A stretch of 64,000 nucleotides of DNA from Acidobacteriota bacterium (GTDB lineage: Bacteria > Acidobacteriota > Vicinamibacteria > Vicinamibacterales > 2-12-FULL-66-21): the NCBI GenBank assembly GCA_016184105.1, contig JACPDI010000013.1, positions 56,046 to 120,045 of the forward strand, read 5' to 3'. Positions 47,548 to 57,031 of the stretch are shown here, one piece after another. The position numbers and the translations under genes are program-made. Position 1 is the first letter of the stretch; each line of letters opens with the position of its first letter. Under the pieces are notes generated by a model that searched no databases, was not told the origin of the DNA, and worked only from the letters and a program-made list of their open reading frames with translations.

Positions 47548-48686
47548 CCCCTGAGGACGCGAAACCCAAGGCCGGGCTCGAAGACGTCGTCGCGGGTTCC
47601 TCGGCGATTTGTTACCTCGATGGGCAGCGCGGCGTGCTCGCGTACTGCGGGTACGACATCCACGACCTCGCGCACGGCGCGACGTTCGAGGAAGTCTGCT
47701 ATCTCCTCTGGCACCGGCGCCTGCCGACGCGCGCGGAGCTGGGGGATCTGCAGTCGCAGCTTGCCGCCGCGCGGCCGCTTCCCGAAGCCGTCATCCGCCT
47801 GATGCGGTCCCTGCCTCCCGTGGACGGGATGGACGCGCTGCGGACGGTGGCGTCCGCCCTCGCCCATTACGATGCCGACGCCGAGGACCACTCACAGCCG
47901 GCCAACGACCGGAAGGCCGTGCGCCTGACGGCGCAGATCGCGTCGGTGGTCGCCACGTGGGGGCGGCTCGCGGCGGGGAAGGGGCCGATCGCGCCAGACC
48001 CGGTCCTGGGGCACGCGGCGAATTTCCTCTACATGCTGACCGGCGATCGGCCCAACGCGGTCGCGGCGCACGCATTCGATGTCGCGCTGATCCTGCACGC
48101 CGACCACGAGCTGAACGCGTCGACGTTCGCCGCGCGGGTCGCCGCCGCGACGCTGACCGACATCCACTCCGCCATCACGGCGGCGGTCGGCACCCTCAAG
48201 GGGCCGCTGCACGGCGGTGCGAACGCGGACGTGATGCGGATGCTGCTGGAGATCGGGCAGGACGCGCCGGCCTCGCGCGTGGAGGATGCCCTGCGGGCCA
48301 AGCTCGCCCGCAAGGAGAAGATTGCCGGGTTCGGCCACCGCGTGTACCGGACCGAAGATCCGCGCGCCACGCACCTGCGCCGGATGTCCAGGGAGCTGGG
48401 GGAGCGCGCCGGCAACGCGCGCTGGTTCGAGATCTCGCAGCAGATCGAGCAGATCGTCACGGCCGAGAAGAAGCTGTACCCGAACGTGGACTTCTACTCG
48501 GGCTCGACCTACTACATGCTGGGCATCCCGATCGACCTCTTCACGCCGATCTTCGCGGTCTCGCGCGTCTCGGGATGGACCGCGCACGTCCTCGAGCAGT
48601 ATGCGAACAACCGCCTGATTCGCCCCCGGACCGAGTACGTCGGGCCGGAATATCCGCAGCGGTTCCTGCGCCTCGAAGAGCGCTGA
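47544..48686 (+). CDS. gltA: Citrate synthase (type II, citrate/2-methylcitrate synthase family)
   Basis: 380 residues. Catalytic residues: His in ALILHADHELNAS, His in IAGFGHRVYRTEDPRA, and Asp in YPNVDFYSG. GPLHGGANADVMRML is the substrate loop. It condenses acetyl-CoA (or propionyl-CoA) with oxaloacetate. The short form without an N-terminal extension is the dimeric Gram-positive-like type. ATG at 47544 overlaps the upstream gene; earlier frames were discarded. Confidence 0.92.
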   Translation: MTPEDAKPKAGLEDVVAGSSAICYLDGQRGVLAYCGYDIHDLAHGATFEEVCYLLWHRRLPTRAELGDLQSQLAAARPLPEAVIRLMRSLPPVDGMDALRTVASALAHYDADAEDHSQPANDRKAVRLTAQIASVVATWGRLAAGKGPIAPDPVLGHAANFLYMLTGDRPNAVAAHAFDVALILHADHELNASTFAARVAAATLTDIHSAITAAVGTLKGPLHGGANADVMRMLLEIGQDAPASRVEDALRAKLARKEKIAGFGHRVYRTEDPRATHLRRMSRELGERAGNARWFEISQQIEQIVTAEKKLYPNVDFYSGSTYYMLGIPIDLFTPIFAVSRVSGWTAHVLEQYANNRLIRPRTEYVGPEYPQRFLRLEER

Positions 48687-48734
48687 GGCTGACGCCACGG
48701 GCCCGGCGGGCCCGAACGCCGGCCGCGGCCGTCG

Positions 48735-49127
48735 CTAGGCGATACGCGTGATGCCGGGGAATCCGTCGAAGCCCTGATCGAACGTCAGGATTTCTTTCAC
48801 CCCGTGATGCTCCATGACGGCCACGTGCAGCGCGTCGCGCGCGCTCACCGGGTACGCCAGCACGATGCCCTGCGCCCGCCGGACGTCCTGGATGTCGATG
48901 CCGAACACGTTGTCGACCAGGCCGTCCAGCGCTTCCACCGCCGGCGCGATGGCGTCGCGGCGGGCGATGGCCGCGTACCGGTGCAGGATCTCCTGGAACA
49001 CCTCCGCGCTCGTCACCAGCCGCTGGCGCGTGGCGACGAGCCGTTCGAGCAGCCGCTGCGCGTCCGCCTTGTGGGGATGCGGCTGGCCCACCAGGTACAC
49101 CGGGATATTGGAGTCGATGAAGATCAC
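48735..49127 (-). CDS. vapC: PIN-domain toxin (VapC-like ribonuclease)
   Basis: 130 residues. The four acidic residues of a PIN nuclease are present: D5 (IDSN), E42 (SAEVFQEIL), D98 (SARDALH) and D117 (FDQGFD). VapC toxins cut specific RNAs and are held in check by the cognate antitoxin, here encoded immediately upstream with a 4-nt overlap. It sits between citrate synthase and lepA, with no mobile-element trace. Confidence 0.9.
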   Translation of the reverse strand: MIFIDSNIPVYLVGQPHPHKADAQRLLERLVATRQRLVTSAEVFQEILHRYAAIARRDAIAPAVEALDGLVDNVFGIDIQDVRRAQGIVLAYPVSARDALHVAVMEHHGVKEILTFDQGFDGFPGITRIA

Positions 49128-49378
49128 AGGGACAGGTCGCGGCGCCCGCGCTCGATCTCGTCGAGCACCTGGCCGATCTCGCCAATCGGAAACGCGTGCC
49201 GGACAGCGGCGCGGACCGCCGCCAGCTTCCGTTCCGGGCTGGCGGCCGGCTCCTCGTCCCAGGCGGCGCGCAGGGCCTCGCGGACGAGCGAGGCCACCGT
49301 GGTGCCGTGCCGCCGCGCCTGGCGCTGCAGCCGCCGGTACTCGGTCTCCTCGAGCAGCACCTGAAGCCTCTTACTCAC
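49124..49378 (-). CDS. vapB: Ribbon-helix-helix antitoxin (VapB-like)
   Basis: 84 residues. N-terminal RHH DNA-binding motif (KRLQVLLEETEYRRLQRQA, then GTTVASLVREALRAAW) and a charged C-terminal tail that would occupy the toxin active site. First gene of the pair. Its ATG lies 6 nt past a TATACT -10 box embedded in an AT-rich palindromic operator, so it is probably translated from a leaderless mRNA. Confidence 0.85.
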   Translation of the reverse strand: MSKRLQVLLEETEYRRLQRQARRHGTTVASLVREALRAAWDEEPAASPERKLAAVRAAVRHAFPIGEIGQVLDEIERGRRDLSL

Positions 49379-49384
49379 ATGATG

Positions 49385-49401
49385 AGTATACCATACGTAT
49401 G
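49385..49401 (-). promoter_or_regulatory. vapBC promoter/operator
   Basis: Adjacent palindromes GTATAC (49386-49391) and CATACGTATG (49392-49401), with TATACT as the minus-strand -10 (49390-49385). Occupation by the RHH antitoxin would cover the -10 box. Confidence 0.6.
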
Positions 49402-49451
49402 CCAGAAGGCACCGGGCGTCCGCGCGGCGCCGGTAAGTGCCTGATCCGCAA

Positions 49452-49460
49452 TGCTATAAT
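49452..49460 (+). promoter_or_regulatory. Extended -10 promoter of lepA
   Basis: TGCTATAAT: TG extension and a consensus TATAAT (49455-49460), 17 nt before the lepA ATG. The predicted leader is only about 10 nt. Confidence 0.65.
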
Positions 49461-49477
49461 CTCTGGATCGGCCACGC

Positions 49478-51283
49478 ATGGATCGCCAGTACATCCGGAA
49501 TTTCTCCGTCATCGCCCACATCGATCACGGCAAGTCGACCCTGGCGGATCGGTTTCTCGAGCTGACCGGGGCGCTCCAGGCGCGCGAGATGGAGGAGCAG
49601 GTCCTGGACAGCATGGACCTCGAGCGCGAACGCGGCATCACCATCAAGGCGCACGCGGTCCGGCTCACCTACAGGGCTGACGACGGCCAGGAGTACGTCC
49701 TCAACCTGATCGACACGCCGGGACACGTCGACTTTTCGTACGAGGTGACGCGGTCGCTCGCTGCGTGCGAGGGGGCCGTGCTGCTCGTGGACGCGTCGCA
49801 GGGGGTCGAGGCGCAGACGCTCGCCAACGCGTATCTCGCGGTCGAGAACAACCTCGAGATCGTCCCGGTGATCAACAAGATCGACCTGCCGGGCGCGCAG
49901 CCGGACGAAGCGCGGCGTCAGATCGAGGAAGTGATCGGGCTCGACGCGCACGATGCCGTGCTCGCCAGCGCCAAGGCCGGTACGGGCGTGCGCGACGTCC
50001 TCGAGGCGGTCGTCAAGCGGCTGCCTCCGCCCTCCGGCGACCTGGACGCGCCGCTCAAGGCCCTCATCTTCGATTCCTGGTACGACCCGTACCGCGGCGT
50101 CGTCATTCTCACGCGGGTCATCGACGGCGTGCTCCGCCCGAAGATGCAGGTCACGCTGATGGCGGCGGGGCAGGAGTACGAGATCGAGCAGGTGGGCGTG
50201 TTCTCGCCGAAGCCCGTGCCCGTCGAGGCGCTCGGCGCCGGCGAGGTGGGCTTCCTCGTCGCCAACATCAAGACGGTGAGCGACGCCAAGATCGGCGACA
50301 CCATCACCGAATCGGCGCGTCCGACCGCGGCCCCGTTTCCCGGGTTCAAGGAGCTGAAGTCGATGGTCTTCGCGGGGCTGTACCCCGTCGAGGGACACGA
50401 GTATCCCGAACTGCGCGAGGCGCTCGAGAAGCTTCGCCTGAACGACGCCTCGTTCCATTTCGAGCCCGAGACGTCGGCCGCGCTGGGGTTCGGGTTCCGC
50501 TGCGGGTTCCTGGGGCTCCTGCACATGGAAATCGTCCAGGAGCGGCTCGAGCGCGAATATGACGTGGATCTGGTCACGACCGCGCCGGGCGTGCTGTTCC
50601 GGGTGACGACCACCGACGGCGAGGTGCGCGAGATCGACAGCCCGGCAAAGCTGCCCGACAGCGGCCGGATCGAGAAGTTCGAGGAGCCGGTCATCACGGC
50701 CACCATCATCACCCCGTCGGAGCACGTTGGGGGGATCCTGCAGCTCTGTCAGGAGAAGCGCGGGGTGCAGAAGCACATGGAATTCCTCGCGTCGGACCGG
50801 GTCATGCTGACCTACGAGCTGCCGTTCGCAGAGGTGGTGCTCGATTTCTACGACCGCCTGAAGACGATCTCGCGCGGGTATGCCTCCCTCGATTATCATC
50901 TGACCGGTTACTGGGAATCCCCCCTGGTCAAACTCGACATCCTGGTGAACGGCGACCCCGTGGACGCCCTGTCGATCATCGTCCATCGCGACGCGGCGTA
51001 CCAGCGCGGGCGCGCGCTGGCGTCGAAGATGCGGGAGCTGATCCCGCGGCAGATGTTCGAGGTGGCGATCCAGGCGGCGATCGGCAGCCGGATTGTCGCG
51101 CGCGAGAGCGTGAAGGCGCTGCGGAAGAACGTGCTCGCGAAGTGCTACGGCGGCGACATCAGCCGCAAGCGCAAGCTGCTCGAGAAGCAGAAGGAAGGCA
51201 AGAAGCGGATGAAGCGCGTCGGCCGGGTCGAGATCCCGCAGGAAGCCTTCCTCGCGGTGCTCAAGGTCGGGCAGGAAGGGTAG
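49478..51283 (+). CDS. lepA: Elongation factor 4 (LepA)
   Basis: 601 residues, full length. Translational GTPase motifs: [14 protein letters not shown] (G1), GITIKA (G2), DTPGHVD (G3), [10 protein letters not shown] (G4) and SAKAGTG (G5), followed by EF-G-like domains and the LepA-specific C-terminal domain ([26 protein letters not shown]). It back-translocates or remodels stalled ribosomes. lepB follows 28 nt later, the conserved pairing. Transcribed from its own extended -10 promoter. Confidence 0.97.
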   Translation: MDRQYIRNFSVIAHIDHGKSTLADRFLELTGALQAREMEEQVLDSMDLERERGITIKAHAVRLTYRADDGQEYVLNLIDTPGHVDFSYEVTRSLAACEGAVLLVDASQGVEAQTLANAYLAVENNLEIVPVINKIDLPGAQPDEARRQIEEVIGLDAHDAVLASAKAGTGVRDVLEAVVKRLPPPSGDLDAPLKALIFDSWYDPYRGVVILTRVIDGVLRPKMQVTLMAAGQEYEIEQVGVFSPKPVPVEALGAGEVGFLVANIKTVSDAKIGDTITESARPTAAPFPGFKELKSMVFAGLYPVEGHEYPELREALEKLRLNDASFHFEPETSAALGFGFRCGFLGLLHMEIVQERLEREYDVDLVTTAPGVLFRVTTTDGEVREIDSPAKLPDSGRIEKFEEPVITATIITPSEHVGGILQLCQEKRGVQKHMEFLASDRVMLTYELPFAEVVLDFYDRLKTISRGYASLDYHLTGYWESPLVKLDILVNGDPVDALSIIVHRDAAYQRGRALASKMRELIPRQMFEVAIQAAIGSRIVARESVKALRKNVLAKCYGGDISRKRKLLEKQKEGKKRMKRVGRVEIPQEAFLAVLKVGQEG

Positions 51284-51311
51284 CGGCCGCGGTCCGCCCG
51301 GTGAGATAACG

Positions 51312-51992
51312 ATGGCCGAGTTTCAGAAGTCGACCCTGCGCGAATACTTCGAGTCGATCGTCATCGCGGTGATCCTCGCCCTGTTCGTGCGCACCTGGGT
51401 CGTGCAGGCCTTCAAGATCCCGACCGGCTCGATGGAAAACAACCTGCTTGTCGGCGATCATCTCCTCGTCAACAAGTTCCGGTACGGCCCGACCGCCGGC
51501 GGCCTCGAGCGCGCGCTGCTCCCGATCGACCAGGTCCGGCGCGGCGACGTCGTGGTGTTCAAGTATCCCGAGGATCCGGAGCGGGACTTCATCAAGCGCG
51601 TGATCGGGCTGCCGGGAGAAACGCTGGAAGTGCGGGCGAAGACGGTCTACATCGACGGCCGGCCGCTCGACGAGCCGTACGTCCACTTCCTGCAGCCGGC
51701 CGGCGCGTACGGCGAGCTCGCCGCGTTCGACGTGCGCGAGCAGTACGGCCCGGTCACCGTCCCGCCCAATCAATATTTCGTGATGGGAGACAACCGCGAC
51801 AACTCGCAGGACAGCCGCTACTGGGGTTTTCTGCCGCGCGAGTACGTCAAGGGCAGGGCGCTGCTCGTGTACTGGTCGTTTGAAACGCAGCCGGAGGCGG
51901 GCGAGGACGGCGCGTTCGGCCGCATGGTGTCTGGTGTCGCGCACGTGTTCACGCGCACACGCTGGGAGCGGCTACTGCACGTGATCCGCTGA
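51312..51992 (+). CDS. lepB: Signal peptidase I (LepB)
   Basis: 226 residues. One N-terminal membrane helix (about 15-32), catalytic Ser40 in PTGSMENNLLVGDHL, catalytic Lys95 in RDFIKRVIGLPGE, and the late signature VMGDNRDNSQDSRYWG. It removes signal peptides of exported proteins at the outer face of the membrane. Only one membrane anchor, as in Gram-positive and many non-proteobacterial enzymes. Confidence 0.95.
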   Translation: MAEFQKSTLREYFESIVIAVILALFVRTWVVQAFKIPTGSMENNLLVGDHLLVNKFRYGPTAGGLERALLPIDQVRRGDVVVFKYPEDPERDFIKRVIGLPGETLEVRAKTVYIDGRPLDEPYVHFLQPAGAYGELAAFDVREQYGPVTVPPNQYFVMGDNRDNSQDSRYWGFLPREYVKGRALLVYWSFETQPEAGEDGAFGRMVSGVAHVFTRTRWERLLHVIR

Positions 51993-52004
51993 TCGGAGGC
52001 CCCG

Positions 52005-52343
52005 ATGCTCAAACGCCTGATCGAGCTCGCGATCGCCGCCGCGATCTTCTACGCCGGCTGGAACGCCGGTGTCGCCTACCTCCACTACTTCCAGTTCGAT
52101 GATGCGCTGACCGAGACGGCGCGCTACGGCCGCGGCCGGACCCCGGAGCAACTCAAGGAGCGCGTCCTGCAGCTTGCGGCGGAGTACGAGATCCCGCTCG
52201 ACCCCGACGCGGTCGTCATTCTCACCGACACCAACGCGACCCGCATCGCCGCGCCGTACACGGCGCGCATCAAGCTGCTCCCGAACTACGTGTACGAGAT
52301 CAGGCTGGAGCCCAAAGGAGATTCCTGGCACGTCCAGCCGTGA
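52005..52343 (+). CDS. Small membrane-anchored protein, function unknown
   Basis: 112 residues: an N-terminal hydrophobic helix (about 5-25) and a soluble alpha/beta domain (ALTETARYGRGRTPEQLKERVLQL, then PDAVVILTDTN). The layout resembles DUF4845-type proteins that follow lepB in other phyla, but I cannot confirm the family. A GGAGG site lies 7 nt before the ATG, and it directly follows lepB in the operon. Confidence 0.65.
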   Translation: MLKRLIELAIAAAIFYAGWNAGVAYLHYFQFDDALTETARYGRGRTPEQLKERVLQLAAEYEIPLDPDAVVILTDTNATRIAAPYTARIKLLPNYVYEIRLEPKGDSWHVQP

Positions 52344-52928
52344 TCACCGCAGAGTGCGGATCTCAGATCCCGCGATCTCGGTGCGCACGCGGTCGGCGTA
52401 CTGCGCGTCGGTGATCGACGGCAGGTTGATCGCCACGTTCGCCCGGGCGCCGTTGAGCCCCGCGCGCAGCAGTTCCGTTGCGACCGTCACGTCGCTGGCC
52501 GCGTTCGGGTTGCCGTGGCGCTCGATCGCGGAGGCCGCCTCCAGCGCGGCGCGGCAGGCGCGCATCACCGCGAGCGGCGCCTCGATGGCCGATCGCACGG
52601 CGCGCTGGATGGCCTCCTTGCGTGCGGCTTTTTCCTCGTCGCTCGCCTTTGGCAACCGGTAGGCGGCGACCACCTCGTCGTACGCCGCGGTGTCCCGATC
52701 GATCAGCTGGCGCAACTGAGCGGCGGCGGGCCCGACCACGTTGACCGCACCGTCGAGCGATGGACGGTCGGCTTCGGCGCTGGTCCTCGTCTTCGGCATC
52801 CGCGCCACCATCAGCAGGAGCGACGCGCCGACGGCCCCCGCCAGCGCGGACGCGGATCCCCCGCCGGGCGTGGGATCTGACGACGCGAACGCATCCAGGA
52901 TCTGTGAGACGGTCTTCTCAACGAGCAT
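52344..52928 (-). CDS. Cyclodeaminase/cyclohydrolase family protein (FTCD C-terminal type)
   Basis: 194 residues, all-helical. DPTPGGGSASALAGAVGASLL at the N terminus is the folate-binding signature of formiminotransferase-cyclodeaminases, and NPNAASDVTVATELLRAGLNGARANV is the conserved second motif. It converts 5-formimino-THF to methenyl-THF. It overlaps hutI by 11 nt, linking it to histidine breakdown, although the transferase half is not encoded here. Confidence 0.88.
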   Translation of the reverse strand: MLVEKTVSQILDAFASSDPTPGGGSASALAGAVGASLLLMVARMPKTRTSAEADRPSLDGAVNVVGPAAAQLRQLIDRDTAAYDEVVAAYRLPKASDEEKAARKEAIQRAVRSAIEAPLAVMRACRAALEAASAIERHGNPNAASDVTVATELLRAGLNGARANVAINLPSITDAQYADRVRTEIAGSEIRTLR

Positions 52929-54159
52929 GAACGACCCTTCCGGACTTGATGACCGCGCGGATCGCCGGCGCGCCCACGCGGACGAGATTGATCGGGAGCC
53001 CGTCCACGAGGACGGCGTCCATGGCCTTGCCGGGCTCGAGCGTGCCGATGCGATCGCCGGCGTCGAGCGCGCACGCGGCGTTCAGCGTCGCGGCGGCGAG
53101 CGCTTCTTCGAGCGTCATCTGCATGCCGAAGCAGGCCAGCGCGATGGCAAACGGCATGGACGGCGACAGACCCCCGCCGGGGTTGACGTCGGTCGCGAGC
53201 GCCACCGGCACGCCCGCGGCGATGAACTCGCGCGCCGGGGCGAACCGGCCGAGCTTCAAGTAGAACGCGGCGCACGGGAGGAGGGTCGCGATGACGCCGG
53301 CGCGGGCCATCGCGTCGATGCCCTCGGGCGGCGCGAAGATCAGGTGATCGGCCGACCGCGCGCCGACCTCCGCCGCGACCTGCGACCCGCCGCTCGCGCC
53401 GAGTTCGTCGGCGTGGACGCGCGGCTGCATTCCCGCCGCGGCACCGGCCCGCAGGATGTCGCGCGACTCTCCCGGGGTGAACACGCCCGTTTCGCAGAAC
53501 ACGTCACACCAGGCCGCGAGGTGCTCGCGCGCGACCGCCGGAATCATCTCGTCGATCAGGAGACGCACGTACGCCTCCCGGCGCGAGCGGTACTCGGGCG
53601 GCACCTCGTGCGCCCCGAGGAAGGTGGGCACGAGATCGATCGCGTGCGAGGCGTCCAGCTCCCGGATCGCCCGCAGCATCTTCAACTCCGCGCCGGTCTC
53701 GAGACCGTATCCGCTCTTGACCTCCGCTGTCGTCGTGCCGCACGCCAGCATCTCGTCGAGCCGCGTGCGTGTCTCCGCGACGAGCTGCGCCCGGCCCGCC
53801 GCGCGCGTGGCGGCCACCGTGGCGATGATGCCCCCGCCGCCGGCGGCGATCTCCGCGTAGGTCGCGCCGGCAAGCCGGCGCTGCAGCTCCGCGCGGCGGT
53901 CGCCCGCGAACATCGCGTGGGTGTGCGGGTCGACGAAACCCGGCACCAGCGCTCCGCCTTGCGCATCGATCGTGGTCGCGTCCGGCGCGAGGGAAATACC
54001 GCCGTCGGGATCGGCGCCCGCGTACACGATGCGTCCGTTTGCGGATGCAATCGTGCCGTCGGGCACGGACACCACCGCGCGCTGCGCCTCGCCGGCCAGC
54101 GGTGTCGAGCCGTGGGCGGTGACGAGATGCGCGTGGCGGATGAGGAGGTCGGCGGTCAC
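52918..54159 (-). CDS. hutI: Imidazolonepropionase HutI
   Basis: 413 residues, amidohydrolase fold. Zinc motif PHTHAMFAGDRRAEL near residue 75, RTRLDEMLACGTTTAEVKSGYGL, and later VHADELGASGG and ATDVNPGGG. It opens imidazolone propionate in the third step of histidine degradation. hutH and hutU are not in the window. No clear promoter was seen upstream. Confidence 0.93.
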   Translation of the reverse strand: MTADLLIRHAHLVTAHGSTPLAGEAQRAVVSVPDGTIASANGRIVYAGADPDGGISLAPDATTIDAQGGALVPGFVDPHTHAMFAGDRRAELQRRLAGATYAEIAAGGGGIIATVAATRAAGRAQLVAETRTRLDEMLACGTTTAEVKSGYGLETGAELKMLRAIRELDASHAIDLVPTFLGAHEVPPEYRSRREAYVRLLIDEMIPAVAREHLAAWCDVFCETGVFTPGESRDILRAGAAAGMQPRVHADELGASGGSQVAAEVGARSADHLIFAPPEGIDAMARAGVIATLLPCAAFYLKLGRFAPAREFIAAGVPVALATDVNPGGGLSPSMPFAIALACFGMQMTLEEALAAATLNAACALDAGDRIGTLEPGKAMDAVLVDGLPINLVRVGAPAIRAVIKSGRVVHAR

Positions 54160-54196
54160 GGACGGGAAAATGGGAACGGGCAGGCCGGCGAAACCG

Positions 54197-54469
54197 TCAG
54201 GCCGGTCGGATTATATCTGACAGGCGAGCCCCGATCTCGGCAAGCGACGCGCCTTCAACCAGCACGCGCTTGTCGCGCGCGCGCTCGCCGCTGACAACGG
54301 AAAGCCGGCGTCTGGGCAGGGAGAGGGCGGAGGCGAGGACGTCGATCAGCTCCTCGTTCGCCGCGCCGTCCACCGGCGCCGCGGCGAGCTTGACCAGGAG
54401 GGCGCCGGCGCGCAGCCCCGCGATGCCGCTGCGACCGGCACGCGGCATCGCGCGGACCGCGATCACCAC
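54197..54469 (-). CDS. DUF167 (YggU-family) protein
   Basis: 90 residues from GTG 54469: VVIAVRAMPRAGRSGI, VKLAAAPVDGAANEELIDVLA, and SVVSGERARDKRVLVEG, the conserved DUF167 core. The frame stays open upstream (ATG at 54511, or an ATG at 54565), but those added residues (KKGSGAFF, KAPDPFSTGARG) are encoded by a dispersed palindrome and are unlikely to be native. It lies downstream of divIVA. Function of the family is unknown. Confidence 0.75.
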   Translation of the reverse strand: MVIAVRAMPRAGRSGIAGLRAGALLVKLAAAPVDGAANEELIDVLASALSLPRRRLSVVSGERARDKRVLVEGASLAEIGARLSDIIRPA

Positions 54470-54482
54470 GCCGCGCGCACCC

Positions 54483-54550
54483 GTGGAAAAGGGGTCGGGA
54501 GCCTTGTTCATGTCGCGCGAAGGGAAAAAGGCTCCCGACCCCTTTTTCAC
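54483..54550. repeat. GTCGGGAGCC palindrome family, copy 2
   Basis: Arms 54483-54505 and 54528-54550 (23 nt, one mismatch) around a 22-nt loop; the core GGGGTCGGGAGCC is shared with 10361-10434. It lies at the divIVA/DUF167 junction and extends the DUF167 reading frame. Confidence 0.88.
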
Positions 54551-54561
54551 CGGCCGCTTTG

Positions 54562-55114
54562 TCACGGCTCGCCGGCCGCGCGCGGGCGGTGGAGCAGCAC
54601 CTGGCCTTCGTCGCGCGTGCGGTCCTGTTCCCGGATGAACTCGAGCGCGCTGTAGAGCGCCTGGATGGACGCTTCGAGCGATCCCTCCACGTTCCGCCGC
54701 CGAAGCCGCAGCTCGTTGATGTCGCGGTCGATCTCGTCGAGCCGACCCTGCGCCTTCTGGAGCAGCATGTCCGCGCGCCCCTCCGCCTCGCGGACGATCA
54801 ATTTCGCCTCGTTCTGCGCCGCGATCTTGATCTCATCGGCGAGCCGCTGGGCGGTCAGCAGCGTGTTGCGCAGGTTCGCCTCGCGCTCGCGGTGCTCGCC
54901 GAGCAGCGCCTCGAGCCGCCTGACGTCCTCGCGCAGCCGGTCGATCTCGAGCAGCGCCTGCTCGTAATCGTCGGCCGCTTCGGTGAGGAATGCGACCACC
55001 TCGGCCCGGTCGTAGCCGCGCAGGACCTTCTTGAAGCGCTGCTGCCGCACGTCGAGCGGCGACACGCGCATGATGCGCTCGGGCGGCGCCGCCGAGGTCT
55101 CTTCTTTTCGCGGG

Positions 55115-55122
<8 letters not shown>
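54562..55122 (-). CDS. DivIVA-domain protein
   Basis: 186 residues. The DivIVA N-terminal membrane-binding motif is seen ([23 protein letters not shown], with [13 protein letters not shown] after it), then a continuous coiled coil to about residue 165. DivIVA proteins gather at curved membrane and recruit division or polar-growth proteins; a Gram-negative example is notable. ATG at 55122 has GGAGGAG upstream and overlaps the yggS stop by 8 nt. Confidence 0.85.
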
Positions 55123-55825
<703 letters not shown>

Positions 55826-55835
55826 TGTCCGGTTC

Positions 55836-56810
55836 CTACTTCTTGATGAACCCCTTCAGCGCGTCGAAGTTCGTCTGCGCTTCCTTGGCGTTCGGGCCGT
55901 CGGGCGCGAGCTTGAGGTACGTTTCGAACTCGGCTGCCGCCTCGGCGAGCTTGCCGAGGTTGATGAACACCTTGCCCAGCATGAAGTGCGATTCGGCGTG
56001 GTTGGGATCCGCCGTGATCGCACCCTCGAAGGCCGCCTGCGCTTCCTGGAACTTGTTCGCGTTCCACTGGACGACGCCTTGGTTGTAGAGCGCGTCGGGA
56101 TTCCCGCCGCCCCCCTCGCCTCCGCCTGACGCCTGCGCGACTTCGGCCGCCATCTTCTCGGCGAGGTCGAACTTGCGCTGCGCGTTGTAGACGTTCATCA
56201 GCCCCGTCTTGGCGGCGATCAGGTTCGGATCGACCTCGAGCGCCTTCTTGTAAGCGACCTCGGCGTCGTCGTACTTCGAGGACTTGAGGTGGATGGCGCC
56301 GATATTCGCGAAGCAGGTGGCGCAGGTCGGCGCCGAGACGGCAATCTCGTTGAACTTCGCGATCGCCTCTTCGTTCTTGCCGGCCTGGCTGAGGGCGACG
56401 GCCTCGTCGAACGAGGCGCGGAGGGCCGCGGCTTTCTTGGTCGCTTCCTCGGGGTTGGCGGCCCCAGCCCCGGCAACCAGGACGAAGTTGACGTTCATCG
56501 GGTCGCCTAGGCGGACCCGCACGTCAAAGCTCTGAAACAGCTTGTCCTTCTCGGCCGACACCTTGTAGTTGCCCGGCGCGAGGCCGATCTGGAAGAACTC
56601 CCCCTTTTTGTTGCTCTTGGTCTCGTATTTCCGCGCGGCGCTGTCGGCGGACTGGATCACGATTTTGGCGCCGTCAATGGCACCGCCCTGGCCGTCCACG
56701 ACCTTACCCTTGACCGCGCCGGTCTGCGCCGACGCTGGAGCGGCCACGAAGACGATCGCCCCGATGACGAGCACGCCCAGAAGCGAGCGCCTGATGGTAG
56801 CTCGCAGCAT
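55836..56810 (-). CDS. Exported TPR protein with carboxypeptidase-regulatory-like domain
   Basis: 324 residues. Signal peptide (about 1-28, ending APASAQT), a carboxypeptidase-regulatory beta domain (KGKVVDGQGGAIDGAKIVI, GLAPGNYKVSA), then at least four TPR units from residue 130 on, with a Gly-rich insert (GGGEGGGGNPDALYNQG). Such proteins are scaffolds in the periplasm. ATG at 56810 has GGGAGGG 6 nt upstream; a longer frame starts in sequence that is coding-like in another frame. Confidence 0.8.
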   Translation of the reverse strand: MLRATIRRSLLGVLVIGAIVFVAAPASAQTGAVKGKVVDGQGGAIDGAKIVIQSADSAARKYETKSNKKGEFFQIGLAPGNYKVSAEKDKLFQSFDVRVRLGDPMNVNFVLVAGAGAANPEEATKKAAALRASFDEAVALSQAGKNEEAIAKFNEIAVSAPTCATCFANIGAIHLKSSKYDDAEVAYKKALEVDPNLIAAKTGLMNVYNAQRKFDLAEKMAAEVAQASGGGEGGGGNPDALYNQGVVQWNANKFQEAQAAFEGAITADPNHAESHFMLGKVFINLGKLAEAAAEFETYLKLAPDGPNAKEAQTNFDALKGFIKK

Positions 56811-56854
56811 AGATGCCCTCCCGAAATGAAGTGATAGAAGTGCCTGACTGTTGA

Positions 56855-57031
56855 TTAGTTTAGCACCCCGGGCCTCGAACCGATGAGGTCCTCGTCTGGC
56901 AGCCCAAAGAACAGCCTCAGCCAAGCCTCCGCATCGCCGAATTGGACTGCCTTTTCCGTCGAGTGAAGGTACGACCGCATGTTCGAGGAAAGCCCGTCAC
57001 CCTTAGATATTAGTGATGAGGAACTCGTCAA
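56855..57031 (-). CDS. Possible small ORF after the Dam gene
   Basis: 58 residues from TTG 57031 (41 from ATG 56980), overlapping the end of the methylase gene in another frame. The translation has protein-like character (YLHSTEKAVQFGDAEAWL and FFGLPDEDLIGSRPGVL). I do not recognise it; it may be a small methylase-associated protein or the tail of a lost gene. Confidence 0.3.
   Translation of the reverse strand: MTSSSSLISKGDGLSSNMRSYLHSTEKAVQFGDAEAWLRLFFGLPDEDLIGSRPGVLN

Noticed and set aside
48735..49410. Genomic island around the toxin-antitoxin pair
   Set aside because: Only two small genes sit between housekeeping genes; no integrase, direct repeats or tRNA junction was seen.
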